A stretch of 33,490 nt of DNA, taken from positions 1 through 33,490 of the forward strand of contig NZ_JASFYE010000004.1 in assembly GCF_030055425.1 (NCBI RefSeq), given 5' to 3'. Position numbers and translations under genes: made by a program. Below the pieces are notes generated by a model. That model ran no database searches and was not told the DNA's origin. It saw only the letters and a list, made by a program, of their open reading frames with translations. Origin of the DNA: Methanothermobacter sp. (GTDB taxonomy: Archaea > Methanobacteriota > Methanobacteria > Methanobacteriales > Methanothermobacteraceae). This document shows positions 27,861-33,490 of this stretch, in pieces. Each line of letters starts with the position of its first letter. Position 1 is the stretch's first letter.

Positions 27861-28418
27861 TTATGTGAATTTTACGGCTATAAAGAAGTAGAGGAAGCAT
27901 ATAACCACAAAGATGAGGAGAACCGTAACGGCGGTCCTTAAAAATCTGCTGTTAAGCGTCTTTCCCTCACGTTCAGCAAGGAACTCCCTCTGTTCACGTA
28001 CCTGTGATATGAAACTCTCCGCCTCTCCCCTGCCACCGGTTATGAGATTGCTGTCTATTATTTCCTCATCAAGGAGTTCGTCCACAATCTTTTTCTGTTC
28101 CTTCACGTCGTCGATTATTCTCTTCTCAGCCACGAATTCCATGAGGGACCATTTACCGCTTTTTATTTCCTGAAGTGTTCTCTCCTCATTGTCTATGCTT
28201 CTTGAGAGGTTTTCAAGGAGGAATCTTTTCCGATCACTTTTTTCTGGAATTTCAGGGTCCGGTTCATCTGGTTCTTCATAGAACTCTTCGAGTGTGCTGT
28301 AGTATCCCAGTGAGCCCCCACATTCACAGGAATCAAAATCAGATGGGTCCTCACCATCTTCCAGCTGGTAGTAGCCCCCGCATTGTGTACATATAAGGTA
28401 GCCACTGGTTTTTTTCAT
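27861..28418 (-). CDS. Zinc-ribbon protein with C-terminal membrane anchor, unknown function
   Basis: 185 aa. An N-terminal zinc ribbon is formed by [11 protein letters not shown] and, about 20 residues later, CECGG (CxxC...CxC). An acidic Pro/Glu linker follows, then a long charged, coiled-coil-like helix (about 55-145), and one C-terminal transmembrane helix ([21 protein letters not shown]). It is probably tail-anchored with the zinc ribbon in the cytoplasm. ATG 28418 has GAGGGA six bases upstream; a TTG at 28433 is possible. Such proteins are common in methanogens without known roles. A TATA-like GTAATATATATG lies at about 28448-28459. Confidence 0.78.
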   Translation of the reverse strand: MKKTSGYLICTQCGGYYQLEDGEDPSDFDSCECGGSLGYYSTLEEFYEEPDEPDPEIPEKSDRKRFLLENLSRSIDNEERTLQEIKSGKWSLMEFVAEKRIIDDVKEQKKIVDELLDEEIIDSNLITGGRGEAESFISQVREQREFLAEREGKTLNSRFLRTAVTVLLIFVVICFLYFFIAVKFT

Positions 28419-28545
28419 GTTTCCCTCGGCCAAGGAGATCCCCCAGACATATATATTACATTATAGTAGTTAAGTTTTGTGTTGAATCATTTATTTTTTC
28501 ATGCACTGAGGACCCGATGATGGTTTTCCAAAAAATAAAATAGGT

Positions 28546-29256
28546 TTAGCTGGTCACCCTTTCAAGTCCTGTGGATATGAGGAACTGTATGAAGGCACCT
28601 TCTGGTACAACAACGATGTTTCCCTGCTGATACTGCTGTATCCCCGCGTTTACCATGGCCATGTACTTTGAACGGTCCTTTGTGGCATTGAATATTGCCC
28701 TCATTAATGACTGAATAGCAACGCCCCTAGCGGCTCCCTGCTGCTGTTCCTCCCTGAGGAATGTTATGCTGTTCCCTGAGACATAGCCCTGGCCCTCAAC
28801 ATATACGGGACCTATTGCCTGAAGGATGCCGTCCACTGCCTGGGGTGTCACTATCACAACGATATCTGTTTTCACACCGGTGTTGTATTCCACTATCTCC
28901 TGCGCAAGTCTGGCACCCTTCTCTGTATCGTTTTCCCAGAGGGAGTCATGTAGGAGCCACCTGTTTACTCCCTGCGCCCTCAGTGAAGATGGAGGTTCTG
29001 CTGTTGGATGTGCCATGTTGTGGGGGTAGACAGCTGTTACATTGGTTATGTTACCCTCGTTCAGGGTTATTATGAAGGCCATGTCAACTGCCCCTATACC
29101 TGGCCTTGGTTCACTGGGATCCGCGCAGAGCAACAGCACGTGTTTTTCTCCCACAAAAACGTTCTGTGAGTTTGTGATGTAGTTTTCATATGTTACAACT
29201 GACAGACCCACTATGACTATGAAGAGACCGAGAATTATCTTATTTTTTGTATCCAT
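28546..29256 (-). CDS. DUF4012-like membrane-anchored extracytoplasmic protein
   Basis: 236 aa. A signal-anchor helix at about 8-22 (IILGLFIVIVGLSVVTY) puts the rest outside the cell. The body begins VLLLCADPSEPRPGIGAVDMAFIITLNEGNI (in parts), which resembles the start of DUF4012 proteins; this assignment is by pattern only. It is rich in Asn, Gln and Val with a QQQGAARGVAIQSLMRAIF segment near the end. DUF4012 proteins are distantly like LytR-type cell-envelope enzymes, so a surface-polymer role is possible. ATG 29256 has a GGAAGGT site; an upstream ATG at 29295 has none. It is divergent from mtxX. Confidence 0.75.
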   Translation of the reverse strand: MDTKNKIILGLFIVIVGLSVVTYENYITNSQNVFVGEKHVLLLCADPSEPRPGIGAVDMAFIITLNEGNITNVTAVYPHNMAHPTAEPPSSLRAQGVNRWLLHDSLWENDTEKGARLAQEIVEYNTGVKTDIVVIVTPQAVDGILQAIGPVYVEGQGYVSGNSITFLREEQQQGAARGVAIQSLMRAIFNATKDRSKYMAMVNAGIQQYQQGNIVVVPEGAFIQFLISTGLERVTS

Positions 29257-29475
29257 ATACTTACCTTCCTTTAAGATGGTCCTAAATTGGATCATATTAG
29301 GGGTTGAGATTGAAAACCTGATTCAAATAGATTTACGTTAACCTAAATTTGCAGAATTCCATATAAATATTTGGTGCTCATGTATCATATAAAACTGAAT
29401 ATTTAATACCTCATAACACATATATTAATGTTGCTGCAGTTCCAGAGAGATTTTTAAATAAGGGGATGTGAGCCA

Positions 29476-30171
29476 ATGAGAATAGTGGCAGGGGTCGGGG
29501 AGAACAGGAACATCGAAAGGGCTGCGTATTCAGTGGAATTTGATGTTGAACTGGTTTATTCCGAGGAAGAATTCATCGAAAGGTTAAGGATGGGAAAGGA
29601 CGCCTATGTGAGGGGGTCCCTCTCGTCAGCAGGTATAATGTCGGAACTCAAGAATCATGGGCCCCTGATGAGGGCTTCATGGATAGAGACAGGAAAGGGG
29701 AGTTTCCTCCTTGCACCAGTCGGGATAGATGAGGGTGAAACAGTCACTGAAAGGCTCAGCATCGCCACTGCCGCAGGGGACTTTCTCATGAAAACAGGGA
29801 CCGAGCCACTCATCGGTATAATATCAGGGGGACGGCCAGGTGACCTTGGAAGGTCCCCTGCAGTGGACAGTTCAATCCGTGATGGTGAACTGCTGGCATC
29901 AATGGTAAAGGATAAATATGAAGTGAGGCACTACCATATACTGATAGAGGAAGCCGTGAGGGATGGGTGCAACGTCATCATAGCACCCGATGGAATAACA
30001 GGTAACCTCATATTCAGATCACTGGTTCTCGTTGGCACGGCCAGAAGCCACGGGGCTGTGGCCCTTGGATTTAATGGGATTTTTGTTGACACATCAAGGT
30101 CACAGACCACTGCGGGTTACCGCAGGGCACTGAGATTCGCCCACTGGCTTGCCACCAGTTGGAGAGATTAG
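29476..30171 (+). CDS. mtxX: Methanogenesis marker protein MtxX
   Basis: 231 aa, the methanogen-specific marker known as MtxX or methanogenesis marker 4, distantly like phosphotransacetylase/PlsX folds. Recognised by the start [17 protein letters not shown], the block [20 protein letters not shown] at about 111-130, [22 protein letters not shown], and the end [17 protein letters not shown]. Its exact reaction is unsettled; it was first called a methyltransferase subunit. An AGGGGATG site precedes the ATG. The AT-rich 180-base gap to the divergent DUF4012 gene carries TATA-like sequence on both strands. Confidence 0.92.
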   Translation: MRIVAGVGENRNIERAAYSVEFDVELVYSEEEFIERLRMGKDAYVRGSLSSAGIMSELKNHGPLMRASWIETGKGSFLLAPVGIDEGETVTERLSIATAAGDFLMKTGTEPLIGIISGGRPGDLGRSPAVDSSIRDGELLASMVKDKYEVRHYHILIEEAVRDGCNVIIAPDGITGNLIFRSLVLVGTARSHGAVALGFNGIFVDTSRSQTTAGYRRALRFAHWLATSWRD

Positions 30172-30218
30172 AACATTAATTTATAGAATATTAAAAACTC
30201 CAGTCGGGTAGATGGGAA

Positions 30219-30986
30219 ATGTCACCTTTAAAACCTCTTTACAAACTGTATGAGTGGTACATATCGCGAAACCTCAAAAGGGAGAGAATGCCAAGGCACG
30301 TTGCCATTATAATGGATGGTAACAGGAGATACTCACGACTCCAGGGCAGCGTCGACCCCATAGAGGGTCACAGGAAGGGTATTGAGACACTGGAGAAGGT
30401 CCTGGACTGGTGCGTTGACCTTGGAATAGAGATAGTGACCGCCTATGCATTCTCAACTGAAAACTTTAAAAGGCCAGAAAACGAGGTTAAGGGCCTAATG
30501 AAGCTCTTCAAGGAGAATTTTGAAGCCATAGCAAGCAATAAGAAGATCCATAAAAATCGTGTCAGGGTCAAGGCAGTAGGGAAACTTGAACTGCTCCCTG
30601 AAGATGTTAGAAAGGCTATAGAGGTTGCTGAGAAGTCAACTGAGGGATACTCTGATCGACTTGTGAACATCGCCATAGGATATGATGGGAGACAGGAGAT
30701 AGTGGACGCCGCAAGGAAAATCGCCGAGGACGTCAGGGCCGGCCGCATTGACCCGGAGGACATAGACGAGGACATGATAAACAGGAACCTCTACACCGCT
30801 GGGCTGGAGGACCCCCACCTCATAATAAGGACCAGTGGTGAGGAGCGCCTCAGCGGTTTCCTCCTCTGGCAGTCATCCTATTCAGAACTCTACTTCTGCG
30901 ACAGCCTATGGCCAGAACTTCGAAAGGTCGACTTCTTAAGGGCCATAAGGTCATACCAGCATAGAGAGAGGAGATTCGGTACCTAG
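30219..30986 (+). CDS. uppS: cis-prenyltransferase (polyprenyl diphosphate synthase, UppS family)
   Basis: 255 aa. Condenses isopentenyl units onto an allylic diphosphate to make the polyprenyl lipid carrier for pseudomurein and glycan assembly. The catalytic Asp is D33 in [11 protein letters not shown]; other marks are [48 protein letters not shown] and the C-terminal [24 protein letters not shown]. The sequence suits the archaeal type that uses geranylgeranyl diphosphate, from family knowledge. The ATG has only a weak GGG-type site; TATA-like AATTTATAG lies about 35 bases upstream, so the leader is very short. Confidence 0.95.
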   Translation: MSPLKPLYKLYEWYISRNLKRERMPRHVAIIMDGNRRYSRLQGSVDPIEGHRKGIETLEKVLDWCVDLGIEIVTAYAFSTENFKRPENEVKGLMKLFKENFEAIASNKKIHKNRVRVKAVGKLELLPEDVRKAIEVAEKSTEGYSDRLVNIAIGYDGRQEIVDAARKIAEDVRAGRIDPEDIDEDMINRNLYTAGLEDPHLIIRTSGEERLSGFLLWQSSYSELYFCDSLWPELRKVDFLRAIRSYQHRERRFGT

Positions 30987-31065
30987 GTACTCATAAGGTC
31001 AACTTTTAAATGGGTATAACCCTGGCCACGCTGATAAAGGTCAAGCGATCAATGGAGGGATCAAT

Positions 31066-31821
31066 ATAATAGATGTTCACTGTCACATGGACTTCAAGGA
31101 CTTCAACAGGAACCGTGAAGAGGTTATTGAAAGGGCAAAGGGGAAACTCAGGGCCATTATAGATTCAGGTGTTGGACTCGGGGGCAACAGGAGGGCCCTT
31201 GCACTTGCCTCAGATTATCCGGGATTCATATACCCCACCATGGGTTTCCATCCTGCCGACGCATCAAAGGCCAGACCTGAACTCATAGAGGAGGTCTCGG
31301 GGCAGATAGAATCACACATTGACAGGATCGTGGCCATAGGCGAGACAGGTATGGACTTCCACCACACCCGCGATGCTGAGGGAAGGAGAAGACAGGAGGA
31401 GGCCTTCAGAATCTTCGCCAGACTTGCAGAGGAACATGAGATGCCCCTGGTTGTCCATGCAAGGGACGCCGAGGAGAGGGCCCTTGAGATTGTACTGGAG
31501 CACAGCATACCAGAGGTGGTCTTTCACTGCTACGGTGGCAGCCTATCAACTGCAGAGAGGATAATGGACGCTGGCTACCACATATCAATATCCACACTTG
31601 TGACCTTCTCGGATCACCACATGAAACTTGTGGAGGACCTCCCGCTGGAGTGCATGCTTACAGAGACCGACAGCCCATACCTCTCCCCCTTCAGGGGGAA
31701 GCGCAACGAGCCAGCATTTGTGGCTGAAGCGGTTAAGAAAATAGCAGAGATCAAGGAAACCGATATTGAGGATGTTGACAGGGTGACAACATCCAATGCA
31801 GAAAGAATTTTTGGCCTGTGA
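31066..31821 (+). CDS. TatD-family metal-dependent nuclease with a non-standard start codon
   Basis: 251 aa as called. TatD metal ligands are all present: IDVHCHMD, GETGMDFHH (Glu), VVHARDAEE, VFHCYGG and TETDSPYLSP (Asp). The IDVHCH motif lies upstream of the first in-frame ATG (31087), so that ATG cannot be the true start. Reading back there is no ATG, GTG or TTG in frame. The best start is the ATA at 31066, six bases after a GGAGGG site at 31054-31059, giving the normal TatD N-terminus (M)IDVHCH. A sequencing error is the other explanation. A five-codon ATG mini-frame (31052) overlaps the ribosome-binding site in another frame. It converges on the CMD-family gene. Confidence 0.8.
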   Translation: MIDVHCHMDFKDFNRNREEVIERAKGKLRAIIDSGVGLGGNRRALALASDYPGFIYPTMGFHPADASKARPELIEEVSGQIESHIDRIVAIGETGMDFHHTRDAEGRRRQEEAFRIFARLAEEHEMPLVVHARDAEERALEIVLEHSIPEVVFHCYGGSLSTAERIMDAGYHISISTLVTFSDHHMKLVEDLPLECMLTETDSPYLSPFRGKRNEPAFVAEAVKKIAEIKETDIEDVDRVTTSNAERIFGL

Positions 31822-31833
31822 GGCCCTCTGGAT

Positions 31834-32202
31834 TTATTCATCCATCTCCCTGAAAACCTCAGCTGCCGCAGTAACACCATTTATGGCTGCAGGAAACCCT
31901 GCATAAACGGCCATCTGGATTAGGACCTCAATTATCTCCTCCCTGCTGCACCCGGCATTGAGGGCACCCTTCACATGACCTTTTAACTGTTTTTCAGCCC
32001 CAAGGACCGTGAGGGCAGCCAAGGTGACAAGTTCCCTTGTTTTAAGATCCAGCGCATCCCTGGAGTAGATGTCACCATATGCAAATTCAACCACGAACCT
32101 TGAAAGATCAGGTGCAACATCCTCAAGTTCATCACGCAGCTTCCTGTAGGACTCCCTGTGTATCCTCTCAAGTATCTCCATTCCAGCAGTGTATCTGTCC
32201 AT
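31834..32202 (-). CDS. Carboxymuconolactone decarboxylase (AhpD/CMD)-family protein
   Basis: 122 aa, all helical. The block [51 protein letters not shown] (in parts, about 53-105) is the CMD signature. The usual CxxC or peroxidatic Cys is missing: the place often occupied by Cys reads [10 protein letters not shown], and the single Cys is in NAGCSREE. AhpD-type peroxidase activity is therefore unlikely. I recall that a close homologue from M. thermautotrophicus has a crystal structure, without a defined reaction. A GGGAGG site precedes the ATG, and a hairpin lies just upstream. Confidence 0.9.
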   Translation of the reverse strand: MDRYTAGMEILERIHRESYRKLRDELEDVAPDLSRFVVEFAYGDIYSRDALDLKTRELVTLAALTVLGAEKQLKGHVKGALNAGCSREEIIEVLIQMAVYAGFPAAINGVTAAAEVFREMDE

Positions 32203-32219
32203 ACTTCAACCTCCCGATC

Positions 32220-32241
32220 TGGAAACCCCACCTGGTTTCCA
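32220..32241 (-). promoter_or_regulatory. Hairpin before the ribosome-binding site of the CMD-family gene
   Basis: TGGAAACC and GGTTTCCA form a perfect 8-bp stem with a 6-base loop, four bases upstream of the GGGAGG site in the transcript. It could affect translation of the minus-strand gene. Its outer half overlaps the first copy of the 28-bp repeat. Confidence 0.4.
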
Positions 32242-32263
32242 CACTGATTTAATAGTATGGCGG
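32236..32263. repeat. 28-bp direct repeat, copy 1
   Basis: Begins TTTCCACACTGATTTAATAG and ends GTATGGCGG. It matches copy 2 at 26 of 28 positions, with a 64-base period. Each copy has an AT core (ATTTAATAGTAT) that could act as a TATA element on either strand. Confidence 0.75.
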
Positions 32264-32299
32264 CGGTGTCGACTGCCCCACCGTCATCCAGACCATCAG

Positions 32300-32327
32300 T
32301 TTCCACACTAATTTAATAGTATGGTGG
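32300..32327. repeat. 28-bp direct repeat, copy 2
   Basis: Differs from copy 1 at position 11 (A for G) and position 26 (T for C). It ends against the TATA-like GGATATAAACC that precedes the arfC gene. Together the copies fill the divergent CMD/arfC promoter region. Confidence 0.75.
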
Positions 32328-32358
32328 ATATAAACCTATAGACTGGAGGAGAAGGTTC

Positions 32359-33009
32359 ATGAGGCCATACGTTATACTCAACGCAGCAATGACACTGGAC
32401 GGTAAGATTGCAACAAAGACAGGTAGTTCTGAGATATCCGGTGAGGAGGATCTCAGGAGGGTCCATGAGCTTCGAAGGGAATGTGACGCCATAATGGTGG
32501 GGATAAACACGGTACTCGCAGATGACCCCCGGCTCACCGTCCACAGGGTTGATGCAGAGGAAGGGGATAACCCTCTCAGGGTGGTTGTTGACAGCAGGGC
32601 AAGGACACCCCTGGATTTCAGGGTCCTCAACCATGAGGCCCCCACTGTGATAGGTGTCTCGGAGAGTGCCCCGGCATCAAGGGTTAATGAACTCAGAAAA
32701 AGGGCTGAGGTTGTGGTTGCAGGAAAAGACAGGGTGGATCTCCGCCTGCTCCTTGAGAGGCTCCATGAGATGGGTGTCAGGAGGCTGATGCTCGAGGGGG
32801 GCTCAACCCTCAATTTTTCAATGTTAACGGAGGGCCTTGTTGATGAGGTCCGGGTGTGCATAGCCCCGATGATCGCCGGTGGTAGGGAGGCAAGGACACT
32901 GGTTGATGGTGAGGGCATAGACGATATGTCTGAGGCCATAAAACTTGAACTTGAGAGGTTCTACACCCTGGGGGAGGACCTCATAGTTGAGTACACAGTA
33001 AAGAGGTAG
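32359..33009 (+). CDS. arfC: 2,5-diamino-6-ribosylamino-4(3H)-pyrimidinone 5'-phosphate reductase
   Basis: 216 aa, RibD C-terminal reductase domain alone, without the deaminase domain, as in archaea. It reduces the ribosyl to a ribityl side chain, a shared step to riboflavin and coenzyme F420. Visible blocks: VILNAAMTLDGKIAT at 5-19, CDAIMVGINTVLADDPRLTVH (in parts, 42-61), VVVDSRARTP, MLEGGSTLNFSMLTEGLVDEV, and CIAPMIAGG. A GGAGGAGAAGG site precedes the ATG. Its promoter region holds the direct repeats and is divergent from the CMD gene. The next gene starts 11 bases after its stop. Confidence 0.94.
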   Translation: MRPYVILNAAMTLDGKIATKTGSSEISGEEDLRRVHELRRECDAIMVGINTVLADDPRLTVHRVDAEEGDNPLRVVVDSRARTPLDFRVLNHEAPTVIGVSESAPASRVNELRKRAEVVVAGKDRVDLRLLLERLHEMGVRRLMLEGGSTLNFSMLTEGLVDEVRVCIAPMIAGGREARTLVDGEGIDDMSEAIKLELERFYTLGEDLIVEYTVKR

Positions 33010-33020
33010 ATGTGGTTTTC

Positions 33021-33490
33021 ATGCTAGAGAGGATCTATGAGAGGATACTGAGGATAAGGGAAGACGGATGCAGGGACTGCCTGAAGGTCGTCTGCCGTAT
33101 GGATGACTTTCAGTTCAACCAGCTCATGTCGAGGCTCCAGCTGCAGATTGAGATAACCTCACGGTACAATCCGCCCGTGAGGCCTGCCCTGGATCCCATG
33201 ATATCCACGGAACTTGGTGTGTACAGGGGTGATGATGAGAACATAGGGAGACTCCTTGGCTACCCTGAGTGCTGCATAAAGAGCTTCTCTGAGAACACCA
33301 GGTATGCGATTGATGAGGATCACCTTGCAGAGGTGGATGAACTTGAGGTTCCCCCAGGTAAATGCGCCCTTGTGCTACCATCAGGTTTCATACCCTGTAG
33401 CCTCAGATGCAGGGAGGCATGGGAGAGGAATCTCATAGCCTTTGCAGACATGGAGGAGTTTAAGAGGATACTTGAACTTGAGGATGAACT
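33021..33490 (+). CDS. DUF483-family protein, cut off by the window
   Basis: The first 156 codons of a gene starting at ATG 33021, 11 bases after arfC. It begins MLERIYERILRIREDGCRDC and includes GRLLGYPECCIKSFSEN at about 85-100 and LPSGFIPCSLRCREAW at about 122-137. The adjacent cysteines PECC, the CRDC pair and the CSLRC pair suggest a metal or Fe-S site. The pattern agrees with archaeal DUF483, which has no known function. Close spacing implies co-transcription with arfC. Confidence 0.8.
   Translation, partial: MLERIYERILRIREDGCRDCLKVVCRMDDFQFNQLMSRLQLQIEITSRYNPPVRPALDPMISTELGVYRGDDENIGRLLGYPECCIKSFSENTRYAIDEDHLAEVDELEVPPGKCALVLPSGFIPCSLRCREAWERNLIAFADMEEFKRILELEDE

Noticed and set aside
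29331-29350. Possible DtxR half-site (TTAACCTAA) upstream of the DUF4012 gene
   Set aside because: Only one arm is present and the region is AT-rich; not enough to call an operator.

Overview
The window reads as a stretch of a Methanothermobacter chromosome, very close to M. thermautotrophicus. The evidence is the gene set: the small fragment of a split family-B DNA polymerase, an Mth212-type ExoIII homologue, a cyclic 2,3-diphosphoglycerate synthetase, F420H2 oxidase FprA, methanogenesis marker MtxX, and a thermosome with a GGM tail. Ribosome-binding sites are GGTGA or GAGGTGA, TATA boxes are archaeal, and GTG and TTG starts are common. I recall that in strain DeltaH the acetyl-CoA synthetase gene is split; here it is intact, so this may be another strain or species. 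That is memory, not a database check. No rRNA, tRNA, insertion sequence, prophage or CRISPR array was seen. Most of the window is housekeeping.

Layout. 1-1204 (minus): a nickel/cobalt ECF-type uptake operon (HPGHG-type exported protein, CbiM, and a cut-off exported protein). 1434-5022 (minus): DEAD-box RNA helicase, then hypE, an RDD membrane protein and a 5-formyl-THF cyclo-ligase-like protein. 5310-9692 (plus): ribosomal protein S8e, PolB small fragment with a C-terminal PIP box, HAD phosphatase, and a winged-helix AAA+ ATPase overlapping a membrane-anchored partner gene. 9706-13193 (minus): ExoIII/DNA-uridine endonuclease, and an iron operon of a DtxR regulator fused to a FeoA domain followed by feoB. 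13412-15925 (minus): acetyl-CoA synthetase plus acetate transporter. 16060-17706 (minus): thermosome. 17844-19481 (minus): FprA plus an unknown 137-aa protein. 19607-22881 (minus): a QueG-like Fe-S protein, a peptide-deformylase-like protein, cDPG synthetase and a UPF0058 protein. 23199-27798 (plus): hisD, aspS, cbiC, hemL. 27861-29256 (minus): a zinc-ribbon membrane protein and a DUF4012 protein. 29476-33490: mtxX, uppS, a TatD nuclease with no ordinary start codon, a CMD-family protein (minus), the riboflavin/F420 reductase arfC, and a cut-off DUF483 gene.

How the genes relate. Several serve metals and cofactors: Ni/Co uptake and HypE for [NiFe] hydrogenase, FeoB with its own iron sensor, CbiC and HemL for corrinoids and tetrapyrroles, and ArfC for riboflavin and F420. 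Others suit a thermophilic anaerobe: cDPG synthesis, the thermosome, uracil repair by the ExoIII homologue, and oxygen removal by FprA.

The least explained items are the AAA+/membrane-anchor pair, the peptide-deformylase-like protein, the QueG-like protein with seven extra N-terminal cysteines behind a large inverted repeat, the TatD gene whose best start is an AUA codon, and several unreported-looking regulatory repeats. I do not see a clearly novel multi-gene defence or mobile system.
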